From JAWXCF01 sp034440515 (GTDB lineage Bacteria > Bacteroidota > Bacteroidia > CAILMK01): a stretch of 12,896 nt of DNA. The notes beneath the pieces are model-generated. The model saw only the letters and a program-made list of their open reading frames with translations. It searched no databases and was not told where the DNA came from. The translations under genes and the position numbers were made by a program. Of the stretch, positions 6,673 through 12,896 are shown piece after piece. The stretch covers positions 1 to 12,896 of the forward strand of contig JAWXCF010000123.1 in the NCBI GenBank assembly GCA_034440515.1, in the 5' to 3' direction. Numbering within the stretch: the stretch's first letter is position 1; every line of letters begins with the position of its first letter.

Positions 6673-7608
6673 ATGGATAATCGGCCAAAATATGCGCATC
6701 TAATTAAGTTAGAAGCCAAAAGATTGGGCTTTCAATTCTGCGGAATATCTAAGGCTGAACCTCTACATACGGAGGCTAACCTATTGGAACAGTGGCTAAC
6801 TGCAAACAACCACGGGGAAATGCAGTATATGGCTGAAAATTTTGACAAGCGAATTGATCCAACACTACTATTTCCTGGAGCGAAGAGCATAGTTAGCCTA
6901 ATGCTGAATTACTACCCGCAACCTGAGTCAAAGCAACAGTCTAGCCTACTCATCAGTAAATATGCCTGGGGTAGAGACTACCACAAGGTACTAAAGTCTA
7001 AACTAAAGCAACTACTACAATATATACAGACTGAAATAGGAGCCGTTAACGGTCGCGCATTTACAGACTCAGCACCAATAATGGATAAGGTATGGGCAGT
7101 ACGTAGTGGTTTGGGTTGGTTAGGTAAAAATACGAATGTGATTCACCCTAAGGCGGGTTCGTTTTATTTTATTGGGGAATTGGTACTAGACCTTGACTTA
7201 CAGGCAGATGCACCTATTCGCGACCATTGTGGCACTTGTACCCGATGTATAGATGCTTGCCCTACTCAGGCAATATCTGCTAATGCCAAAATAGTTGATG
7301 GCAGTAAGTGCATCAGCTACTACACAATAGAGTTAAAGAAAGCGATTCCGACCGACGCACCAGCTTGGACAGATTGGATATTTGGTTGTGATGTGTGCCA
7401 AGACGTATGCCCTTGGAATAAGTTTAGCAAGCCTAGCATAGATCCCGATTTTGCTGCACGCCCTCAATTGTTGAATAAAACCGACAGAGAATGGCTAGAA
7501 TTAACCGAGGACGTGTTTAACACCATTACCGAAGGTAGTCCTATTCGCAGGACTGGGTATGAAGGTATTAAGCGAAATATAGAGCGTGTACGGTCTCGGA
7601 AAGAATAA
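6673..7608 (+). CDS. queG: Epoxyqueuosine reductase QueG
   Basis: A 311-residue iron-sulfur, cobalamin-dependent enzyme that reduces epoxyqueuosine to queuosine at the wobble base (position 34) of GUN-anticodon tRNAs, the final step of queuosine synthesis. The catalytic proton-donor aspartate is visible in FTDSAPIMDK (Asp132). The ferredoxin-like part has the eight cysteines for two [4Fe-4S] clusters: CGTCTRCIDACP (186, 189, 192, 196), Cys213, and CDVCQDVCPWN (239, 242, 246). The N-terminal half carries HGEMQYM and the PGAKSIVSL segment typical of the family. The C-terminus is shorter than in the ~380-residue enterobacterial enzyme, which has extra HEAT-like repeats; the ~310-residue form is usual in Bacteroidota. 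The ATG directly abuts the ruvB stop, indicating an operon without functional kinship between the two. The next gene starts 19 bases after its stop. Confidence 0.96.
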   Translation: MDNRPKYAHLIKLEAKRLGFQFCGISKAEPLHTEANLLEQWLTANNHGEMQYMAENFDKRIDPTLLFPGAKSIVSLMLNYYPQPESKQQSSLLISKYAWGRDYHKVLKSKLKQLLQYIQTEIGAVNGRAFTDSAPIMDKVWAVRSGLGWLGKNTNVIHPKAGSFYFIGELVLDLDLQADAPIRDHCGTCTRCIDACPTQAISANAKIVDGSKCISYYTIELKKAIPTDAPAWTDWIFGCDVCQDVCPWNKFSKPSIDPDFAARPQLLNKTDREWLELTEDVFNTITEGSPIRRTGYEGIKRNIERVRSRKE

Positions 7609-7627
7609 ATACCTCTACTTTCGCAGT

Positions 7628-8224
7628 ATGAATGCAGAAATGATCATTGATGAGCCAAATGTGGAGCAAGTAAAATTAGCTAATGTGGCTTTTAATGCTG
7701 ATGATAGAAATAATGCCAATCAAAAGACGGTCATACTATTGGTAAATGACTACCCCACTAACACTAAAATTGAAGATATATATATAAAGGTTGTTGCCAT
7801 AAACGAAATGTACGATACGGCTATTGCCGATACCTACACAATGGCCAAACATATATTGGAGCTAAATATAGATTCAGATGTACAGGCAGGAAACATAGAA
7901 CTGGTTGATAAAATTGCCAAGGAGCACGGCATTATTGGTAAAAAAACGGGTAAAGAGGTGAATTTCTATTCATTTGCGACCAAATATTGCCACTTTCATA
8001 ATGTTGCCTCATTCCCTATTTTCGATAATAATGTGCGCCTTTTGTTGCTGTATTTTAATAAAAGAAAAGAGTTTGGCACCTTCCGTGACGAAGACTTGAG
8101 AAAATACAAAGACTTCAAACGAATCTACACTTACTTCATATCTAAATTTGAACTAACTACATTATCTCTTACTGAGATAGATACCTATATGCGTGTAGCT
8201 GGTAAGGGTAAATTAGCTGGCTAA
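7628..8224 (+). CDS. Conserved protein of unknown function with an FYSFATKYCHFHN motif
   Basis: A 198-residue soluble protein with no signal peptide or membrane segment. I do not recognise a characterised family. It is helical, with conserved-looking centres: INEMYDTAIADTYTMAKHIL (residues 58-77), FYSFATKYCHFHN (113-125) and FPIFDNNV (129-136), then a charged helical tail ending in LTEIDTYMRVAGKG. A block of the type SFA(S/T)KYC..HN..FPIYD recurs in uncharacterised bacterial proteins and faintly recalls helix-hairpin-helix DNA glycosylase-like folds; that link is weak inference, and no catalytic Lys/Asp pair is identified. The reading frame stays open upstream to a GTG at 7586 inside queG, but the ATG at 7628 is preferred because it avoids the 23-base overlap. 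TACTTTCG at 7616-7623 resembles a -7 box, so it may have its own start as well as read-through from ruvB-queG. It converges on umuC with only 22 bases between them. Confidence 0.75.
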   Translation: MNAEMIIDEPNVEQVKLANVAFNADDRNNANQKTVILLVNDYPTNTKIEDIYIKVVAINEMYDTAIADTYTMAKHILELNIDSDVQAGNIELVDKIAKEHGIIGKKTGKEVNFYSFATKYCHFHNVASFPIFDNNVRLLLLYFNKRKEFGTFRDEDLRKYKDFKRIYTYFISKFELTTLSLTEIDTYMRVAGKGKLAG

Positions 8225-8246
8225 GCGGAGAAATATTTAGTACACG

Positions 8247-9497
8247 CTAAACAATCTTTAAAAGGTCCTGCCAACGCGTTGTGTAGCAAGGGGAAAGCTG
8301 TTGCTGATTCATTTGCCAACCTTTTGTAAAGCCTTGACTGGCTATTTTAACTTTATTCTTTCCATATTTGGAATTTAGTCCATCCATAGCAAGCATAGCT
8401 CTTTTCGCCTTGGCTCGGTCAGACGTATCAAATAGCCCACCGATTACCTGATTAGAAGGTACTAAATCAGATACAATGACCCCTACCTTTTTGTATTCGA
8501 AACCTGGGCGAAATATGGAACGCAAAGCGATAGTTGCATACTCTATAAATTCGCTGCTGCTGCAGGTATGTACGGGCAACTTAACCTCTCGCTTATTTGC
8601 ATAACTGGGCAAGTCTGGCCTAAATCTACTGGTGTGCACAAATACCTGAATGCTGCCCGCACAAGATCGCTGTTTTCTAACCTTAGCTGCGCAACTGGCA
8701 GCGTGATTGGCTACTGCCTCAGCCAATAAATCATACTGACTTATGGTTTTGGGGAAACTTCTTGTTGTCGCAATGGCTTGCTTATCAGGTTCTTTCAGCA
8801 TCATTCCTAGGGCTGAAATCCCTTGAAGTTCATATTTAAGTCGTAGTCCGACTATAGACAGCTTTTCCTTTACCCAAGTATCTGGCTGCTGTATAAATTG
8901 CATAGCACTATTTACTCCATACTCATTCAGTTTTTTAGCGCTTTGTCGTCCTATCCCCCATATATCGCCGATGGGGGTATCATTAAGTGCTTGAATGCGT
9001 TTCACTTCAGTATCTATCGAATAGGCCCCAGGTCCTCTCTTGGCTATTTTGTTAGCCAACTTAGCTAAGGTTTTAGTTTTCCCGATGCCTATACTTACAG
9101 GTATCCCTGTATTACTATACACAGTTTCCTTTAGCTTCATCCCGTGCTTTTCTAGGTTTATTAGATTAAAGCCGTGAAACGAAATGAATGCTTCATCTAT
9201 GCTGTACACCTCAATTTCGTGGCTAAATTGAGACAAAATAGTCATTACACGCGCAGACATATCGCCATATAGGGCATAATTAGAGCTATATACAGAAACC
9301 TTATTGTCTTTCACTACTTGCAGTATCTGGTGGGCAGGGGCGCCCATAGGTATTCCCAAGTCTTTAGCCTCTTGACTACGAGCAATCACGCAACCGTCGT
9401 TGTTAGACAAAACAACTATTGGTTTCCCGACTAACATAGGGTTGAATGCCCTTTCGCAACTCGCATAGAAGTTATTACAATCAACTAGTGCAAACAT
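8247..9497 (-). CDS. umuC: Y-family translesion DNA polymerase (Pol V catalytic subunit UmuC)
   Basis: A 416-residue error-prone polymerase that, together with UmuD', copies past DNA lesions. The N-terminus MFALVDCNNFYASCERAF carries the first metal ligand (Asp6); YSIDEAF supplies the catalytic Asp101-Glu102; SNNDGCVIARS and GIPMGAP are the steric fingers and palm motifs of the UmuC branch; and DIWGIGRQSAKKL (178-190) is the thumb helix-hairpin-helix. The little finger covers roughly residues 235-350, and the final 50 residues (AMDGLNSKYG through LSPCYTTRWQDLL) are the DUF4113 tail characteristic of UmuC rather than DinB/Pol IV. All catalytic residues are intact and length is standard. The start codon overlaps the umuD stop (TAATG), so the two genes are translationally coupled. 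No obvious beta-clamp QLxLF motif was found in the tail. Confidence 0.97.
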   Translation of the reverse strand: MFALVDCNNFYASCERAFNPMLVGKPIVVLSNNDGCVIARSQEAKDLGIPMGAPAHQILQVVKDNKVSVYSSNYALYGDMSARVMTILSQFSHEIEVYSIDEAFISFHGFNLINLEKHGMKLKETVYSNTGIPVSIGIGKTKTLAKLANKIAKRGPGAYSIDTEVKRIQALNDTPIGDIWGIGRQSAKKLNEYGVNSAMQFIQQPDTWVKEKLSIVGLRLKYELQGISALGMMLKEPDKQAIATTRSFPKTISQYDLLAEAVANHAASCAAKVRKQRSCAGSIQVFVHTSRFRPDLPSYANKREVKLPVHTCSSSEFIEYATIALRSIFRPGFEYKKVGVIVSDLVPSNQVIGGLFDTSDRAKAKRAMLAMDGLNSKYGKNKVKIASQGFTKGWQMNQQQLSPCYTTRWQDLLKIV

Positions 9498-9784
9498 TAA
9501 ACCTTATGAATAATATAAGTGACTACCCCCCAAACTACATATTCCGAATCTTGTTTGTCAATTCGTTGCACCTTAAAAACACCATCACTAAAGCAAACTG
9601 CTAAATGACCCTTGCGAGGTGAAATGGATTTATCAACTACAATTATGTCATCTGGACTTACTTTTAGCTCGGGGTGCGGTCGCGTAGCACGTACAAAAAA
9701 AGTTGCAGGCGGATTATCAACTAGTTCCTGATTTAGGTCAAGTTTTAAGTCCAAATAATCTGCAGCTGGAGATGGGAAACTCAT
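9497..9784 (-). CDS. umuD: UmuD'-like subunit, pre-truncated and lacking the protease dyad
   Basis: A 95-residue homologue of the Pol V accessory subunit. Normal UmuD (139 residues in E. coli) cuts itself between Cys24 and Gly25 when RecA filaments form, yielding active UmuD'. Here the protein begins MSFPSPAADYLDLKLDLNQE, aligning with E. coli UmuD' from its first residue (GFPSPAADY). There is no N-terminal arm; the codons before the ATG read stop-Gln-Cys, echoing the E. coli Gln-Cys cleavage site. The GDSM block with catalytic Ser60 is replaced: FFVRATRPHPELKVSPDD has no serine at that position. The catalytic Lys97 in FTVKK is replaced by Gln in FKVQR. About 20 residues between that strand and the final GVV strand are also missing. 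The dimer-forming beta core (IIVVDKSI, GHLAVCF, VVWGVVTYII) remains. Coupling to intact umuC argues that it is still used; a decaying gene is the alternative. Confidence 0.85.
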   Translation of the reverse strand: MSFPSPAADYLDLKLDLNQELVDNPPATFFVRATRPHPELKVSPDDIIVVDKSISPRKGHLAVCFSDGVFKVQRIDKQDSEYVVWGVVTYIIHKV

Positions 9785-9841
9785 ACATTGTTAATGATAA
9801 AATGCAGATAAAAGGTTTAAAGATTTTTACGAAAAAGCAAC

Positions 9842-9849
9842 CAAAAATA
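9842..9849 (-). promoter_or_regulatory. Weak candidate -7 box for umuDC
   Basis: On the minus strand this reads TATTTTTG, matching TAnnTTTG, 57 bases ahead of the umuD ATG. No TTG is seen at a normal -33 distance. Further upstream, GCAACTT occurs twice in direct orientation (9881-9887 and 9895-9901). No recognised LexA box is visible. Confidence 0.25.
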
Positions 9850-9956
9850 TCAGTCGGAGGGGAACGAATAGGAGCTGAATGCAACTTATATTGAGCAACT
9901 TGTTGACATAGAAAGAAAGTATCATATTAGGAATAGTGGGAATTCTATACTCAATT

Positions 9957-9985
9957 GCCCCTCATTCAAATGCGGGGCTTTTTTT
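9957..9985 (+). terminator. Rho-independent terminator on the plus strand, orphan
   Basis: A stem GCCCC (9957-9961) with GGGGC (9974-9978), continued inward by CATT/AATG after one mismatch, is followed by seven T (9979-9985). It is a strong intrinsic terminator for plus-strand transcription, yet no plus-strand gene precedes it: the upstream sequence is the umuD leader read backwards. It may serve a lost gene or an antisense/small RNA. Confidence 0.75.
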
Positions 9986-10085
9986 GAGATTAGTTTAAGT
10001 GCGTGAAGCTTAGTTCATCTAAAAACTTTGTCGCTATAACACTACTATTTGTCATAATTACACCTTCATTCAAATAATCAATCCC

Positions 10086-10093
10086 TAGTTTTG
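10086..10093 (+). promoter_or_regulatory. Candidate -7 box for the SRPBCC gene
   Basis: TAGTTTTG matches TAnnTTTG and lies 21 bases ahead of the ATG at 10115, giving a short leader. A -33 TTG is not seen at the normal distance. Confidence 0.4.
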
Positions 10094-10114
10094 TTTGAGT
10101 AATTAAGCAACAAT

Positions 10115-10558
10115 ATGAAAACATTTGAATTTACAAAAGAGATTAATGCCCCTGCAGAAAAAGTATGGGAGACATTATGGAATAAGTCAACCTACTCACA
10201 GTGGACCAGTGCATTTACCCCAGAGGGTAAATGTATCGTACAGAGCGATTGGGAAGTAGGTGGTAAAACATTTTTTCTAGATGACAAGGGCAGCGGTTTG
10301 GTAAGTACTATTAAGTCTAAAAATGAACCATACGAAATTGTATTTCAACACCTAGGGGAAGTAAAAGACGGAGTAGAGGACACTACTAGTGATGATGTAA
10401 AAGCTTGGGCTGGTAACAATGAGTCATATTTTCTAACAGAAAATAATGGTATTACTACCCTACGCGCCGTTGCGCACGCATCAGAAGAATGGGCGGAAAT
10501 GATGACTAAAGGTTTTGAATTTGGCCTAGAAGAAGTAAAAAAACTTTCTGAAAAATAA
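10115..10558 (+). CDS. SRPBCC-fold protein (AHSA1/START-like)
   Basis: A 147-residue soluble protein of the SRPBCC superfamily, whose helix-grip fold encloses a hydrophobic cavity for small ligands. The N-terminal strand and helix FEFTKEINAPAEKVWETLWN (residues 4-23) is the signature of AHSA1-like members (I.AP.E.VW..L.), followed by YSQWTSAF, a DWEVGGKTFF strand pair, IVFQHLGEV, an ESYFLTENNGITTLRA strand pair, and the long C-terminal helix EEWAEMMTKGFEFGLEEVKK that closes the cavity. Despite the family name, single-domain bacterial members are not Hsp90 co-chaperones; most have no known ligand. It is followed 76 bases downstream on the same strand by a decayed DinB-like gene. Such small proteins often neighbour each other in Bacteroidota, but no shared pathway is shown here. 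Confidence 0.9.
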   Translation: MKTFEFTKEINAPAEKVWETLWNKSTYSQWTSAFTPEGKCIVQSDWEVGGKTFFLDDKGSGLVSTIKSKNEPYEIVFQHLGEVKDGVEDTTSDDVKAWAGNNESYFLTENNGITTLRAVAHASEEWAEMMTKGFEFGLEEVKKLSEK

Positions 10559-10634
10559 ATTCCCCTTCAGTAATATTTTACTACTATGAACCATCCCGTA
10601 TCTAATCATTAGCGATAGTCATTCCTGCTATCGT

Positions 10635-11062
10635 ATGCATCCCCAAACATTCAATAATATGTTAGAGAGTATGGTAGAAGAAGATGCACTAAAAGGAAAG
10701 ATGATAAAACCAACCACATTACCTGGATGCTAGGTAACCTAGTAAATTGCAGATACTGGGCTGCTGGTTATTGGGAGTATCCGATATAGATCCATTTGAA
10801 GAATTCTCAAGATGGTAAAGCACTAGATACCAGCCTAAACTACCCAACCCTAATACAACTAAAGGCTGAATGGCACAAGATTTCACCAATAGTATATCAT
10901 CATTTGCTAGGTATAGACGAGGCAGAATTAGAGAGAATAAACTAAATAGTCGGGATGTGCCTAGATAGAGAAAGTTATCTATTTGGACAAATAGGTGTGA
11001 TGCGTTAAATATTAGGCTATGAGGGCTTGAAACACGACGTAGACCCAAGTTTAAACTACTAG
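10635..11062 (+). pseudogene. Decayed DinB-like (DUF1569-type) protein gene
   Basis: Joined plus-strand frames recover most of a four-helix DinB/YfiT-like protein. The pieces in order are MHPQTFNNMLESMVEEDAL; after a frame change HITWMLGNLVNCRYWAAGY; a second frame with VSDIDPFEEFS; then DGKALDTSLNYPTL, AEWHKISPIVYHHLLGID and EAELERIN; then after a stop and an apparent short deletion CLDRESYLFGQIGVMR, a stop, and ILGYEGLKHDVDPSLNY. In the family this is a metal-binding helical bundle that opens with a helix ahead of an HI.W..G.LV..RY block and ends with a GQ.G..RR.LG.EG helix. At least two frame changes and two in-frame stops (10943-10945 and after GVMR) inactivate it. The true start may lie a little upstream. 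A 109-codon open frame on the opposite strand (10719-11048) is a by-product of this remnant. Confidence 0.8.
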
Positions 11063-11136
11063 AGTATATTCAAAAACACATATTGATAAATAAGCCCTTG
11101 CAGAGATTTAGGGGCCATTTTAGTTGTAATAGTTAA

Positions 11137-11154
11137 TGTAAATGGTCATTTACA
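11137..11154. repeat. Interrupted palindrome TGTAAATG-GT-CATTTACA
   Basis: Perfect 8-bp arms (11137-11144 and 11147-11154) flank a 2-base centre, 10 bases beyond the NmrA-like stop codon. The tight symmetry resembles a repressor operator more than a terminator, since the loop is too small and no T-tract follows on the minus strand. Confidence 0.4.
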
Positions 11155-11164
11155 AGCAGAAACC

Positions 11165-12034
11165 CTAGCCTTGCAATTTTGCTCGGTTGTCGGTAATAAA
11201 TTGCTGGAAACTGATAGGTTGTTTACCTGTGAGCTTTTCTATCAAATTAGTTGCATCTGGACTCTTTTGAAATCGTGGGAGGTAATGAAGCATAATCATC
11301 ACTATTATTAACATTGTTGGCATCTTTTCTTTTCTCTTGGTCAAAAAAAAGCTAAAAAGGCTGGGCGATTTAAACTGAATCTTTATAGCCAAATGATTGC
11401 TCAACATTTCTGCCATTTCAGTAAAAGTCAATTTCTCGTTACAAGTCAATTCATAAGACTTATTTATATGTTCCGGTGTATTTGTTAGTACCTCTGCGGC
11501 AACTGTGCCAATATCACGCACATCAACCAGTGTGAACTTTGCATTGCCTGCGGGTAGGTAAATTAATCTACTTTTCACCAAGTCATTATGCAGAGTGGTT
11601 GTAAAATTTTGCATAAAGTAGGCTGGACGTAGAAAGGTATAATCGATTTGACTATCAACTATTAGTTTTTCTATTTTATGATGAGGAATAATGCTACTTT
11701 TCTCAACCCCTTGCACCGACAAAAAAACGATGTGCTTCACACCAAGCTCTTTACAAGTATCGATGATGGGTTTAAAGTATTTTTCCACCCCTGATATTTG
11801 GGGCGGTCGCAACAGGAAAAGAATATCACAGCCCGTTAATCCAGGTTTATAAGAACTAGAATCTGTAAAATCAAACCTTATAAATTCTATATCTTGGCCA
11901 GAAAATTTCCCCTTATCCTCATTTAAACCTTTAACGCCATCAAATAGATGCATATTATGATTCACTTTGCCCAATGCATTTATTACTTCCATTCCGACAT
12001 TACCCGTAGCACCTGTGATCAATACTTTAGTCAT
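11165..12034 (-). CDS. NmrA-like NAD(P)-binding protein (atypical SDR)
   Basis: A 289-residue Rossmann-fold protein of the atypical short-chain dehydrogenase/NmrA-like group. The dinucleotide-binding loop is VLITGATGNVG (residues 4-14, GxxGxxG), followed by an acidic-to-phosphate-binding transition, FIRFDFTDS, then FLLRPPQISG, the VFLSVQGVEKS strand that in this group lacks the classical SDR catalytic tyrosine context, HHKIEKLI, and YTFLRPAYFMQNF, the substrate-domain landmark of NmrA/HSCARG-like proteins. Members act as redox sensors or reductases on varied substrates; the substrate here is unknown. The first ATG gives an N-terminus starting directly at the nucleotide-binding strand, as usual. 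It is monocistronic: its neighbours on both sides are decayed genes on opposite or distant strands. Confidence 0.88.
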   Translation of the reverse strand: MTKVLITGATGNVGMEVINALGKVNHNMHLFDGVKGLNEDKGKFSGQDIEFIRFDFTDSSSYKPGLTGCDILFLLRPPQISGVEKYFKPIIDTCKELGVKHIVFLSVQGVEKSSIIPHHKIEKLIVDSQIDYTFLRPAYFMQNFTTTLHNDLVKSRLIYLPAGNAKFTLVDVRDIGTVAAEVLTNTPEHINKSYELTCNEKLTFTEMAEMLSNHLAIKIQFKSPSLFSFFLTKRKEKMPTMLIIVMIMLHYLPRFQKSPDATNLIEKLTGKQPISFQQFITDNRAKLQG

Positions 12035-12186
12035 ATTTTATTCAGCTTATCACTTATTCATTAAGCCTACTGTAACAATCAAAACTGGGCTATGAAGGTT
12101 CAAGAGATGTATTGGATTGGGGGGCGGGTGAGTTTAGCTTGCTAATTATTTAAATAAAGTTAAATAAAGCAAAAGTTTTTTCATCG

Positions 12187-12766
12187 TCAAATAATAGGTA
12201 TCAAACCTGCAAATTGACGTAGGGTCGTTACCCAGTCACCTATAGAAGATATACCACTTGCAATTTCTATAAGAGATTTAATTGCAAATTTTGGCTTTTC
12301 ACAATTTCTCAAAGCTGCTTGGATTTCACCGAGACACTTCATAATGTCAATAACCTTTAAAGAGTGAATATTATTTTCATTTATATGTGTTTTTCTTATT
12401 TTTCAACCGCTTGGTTTGCTTCATCTACATTATGTGTTATTGTAACATTTGATGATCGATTTACTTTTATTTGAATTTGGCTATTTAAAACACTGTAATT
12501 GTTTGTAATTAGTGAATGTCCAGAATTTATATATAAATTACCTTCTCAATAATCTATTCCATAGCTTGCCAATTTTGCTCCAGCATCTATATTACAAAAA
12601 ACTGCTTCAATTATACCTTCCTGCATTAGTCTCGTGACAAGCCTTCTGAATTAATATAAGGGTTCAATTAGAATTCCCAATTCCCTACCTATATCTCCAA
12701 CTGAAGAATATCCATCTCTCTTGTTTAATACTCTTAGAATTAGGCTAGTTTTTCTTTTTGGTTCAT
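12187..12766 (-). pseudogene. Decayed gene with winged-helix-like N-terminus and helical C-terminus, family not recognised
   Basis: Minus-strand frames join into about 193 codons. They begin MNQKEKLA; after a frame change ILRVLNKRDGYSSVGDIGRELGI; then, past a TAA, RRLVTRLMQEGIIEAVFC. This has the look of a winged-helix DNA-binding domain. A linker, KLASYGIDY, a TGA, then LYINSGHSLITNNYSVLNSQ and IKVNRSSNVTITHN leads, after another frame change, to HINENNIHSLKVIDIMKCLG, EIQAALRNCEKPKFAIKSLI and EIASGISSIGDWVTTLRQFA, ending in GLIPII. Two frame changes and three stops inactivate it. The last ~60 codons are undamaged. The domain order (DNA-binding or sensor head, Asn-rich linker, helical tail) is seen in accessory and defence-associated genes, but I cannot name a family, and that link is inference. 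Confidence 0.7.
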
Positions 12767-12896
12767 TGTATAGTTTAGTTTATATTGTCATATAAAATAT
12801 AAGTGTTTTAAATACTATTTAATCGGCTAATTACAAAATCATTATTCTGAACTTCATTTTTAATAAAAAAATACTTGTATTTTATTTTATATTTTA
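12767..12896. other. AT-rich end of the window
   Basis: No gene or clear signal is seen. The stretch would hold the promoter of the decayed minus-strand gene that starts at 12766, but no convincing TAnnTTTG box stands out. Confidence 0.4.

Noticed and set aside
7586..7627. Earlier GTG start for the unknown gene after queG
   Set aside because: It would overlap the end of queG and add a non-conserved-looking MYGLGKNKYLYFRS extension; the ATG at 7628 is better placed.
9703..9894. 63-codon plus-strand open frame opposite the start of umuD
   Set aside because: Its first half is the antisense of umuD and it has no recognisable domain; the orphan terminator downstream is better explained by an RNA or a lost gene.
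10719..11048. 109-codon minus-strand open frame
   Set aside because: It lies opposite the DinB-like remnant, whose plus-strand frames match a known family; the minus frame shows no domain.

Overview
The window looks like the chromosome of an AT-rich member of the Bacteroidota, probably a free-living Chitinophagales/Sphingobacteriales-type bacterium. The basis is a C-terminal type IX secretion (T9SS) sorting domain, Bacteroidota-type -7 boxes (TAnnTTTG) ahead of several genes, weak Shine-Dalgarno sequences, and RuvB, QueG and Y-family polymerase proteins of the expected type. Genus-level placement is not possible from the sequence alone.

Left part (1-5628). It is gene-poor and very AT-rich. 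It holds a small lipoprotein cytochrome of the P460 type (18-536), a wrecked Crp/Fnr-family regulator (874-1427, minus), a one-domain fasciclin (FAS1) protein without a signal peptide (1940-2359, minus), and a T9SS cell-surface protein (3195-4738, minus) whose signal peptide and body lie in different frames. The spacers carry several long perfect inverted repeats (1759-1897, 2973-3044, 4788-4809) and clear hairpin terminators (661-695, 817-846, 3143-3172). The 4739-5628 gap contains only coding-like scraps.

Middle part (5629-9784). This is the conserved, higher-GC core. ruvB (Holliday-junction motor) is followed with no gap by queG (last step of queuosine synthesis), and then by a conserved protein of unknown function. 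Convergent to these is a umuD-umuC pair with overlapping stop and start. The UmuD homologue is striking: it begins exactly where UmuD' begins after RecA-stimulated self-cleavage, it lacks the Ser and Lys of the protease dyad, and it is shortened near its C-terminus. It looks like a constitutively processed, protease-dead UmuD'.

Right part (9785-12896). It contains a START-like (SRPBCC/AHSA1) protein, a decayed DinB-like/DUF1569-type gene (10635-11062, plus), an NmrA-like NAD(P)-binding protein (11165-12034, minus), and a decayed two-part gene with an N-terminal winged-helix region and a conserved C-terminal helical region (12187-12766, minus).

Four genes in 13 kb are visibly broken by frameshifts and stops yet remain readable from end to end. 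About 40% of the window lacks an intact gene. This points to recent, ongoing gene loss rather than to a compact mobile island. No tRNA, rRNA, CRISPR array, intact insertion sequence or prophage was seen.
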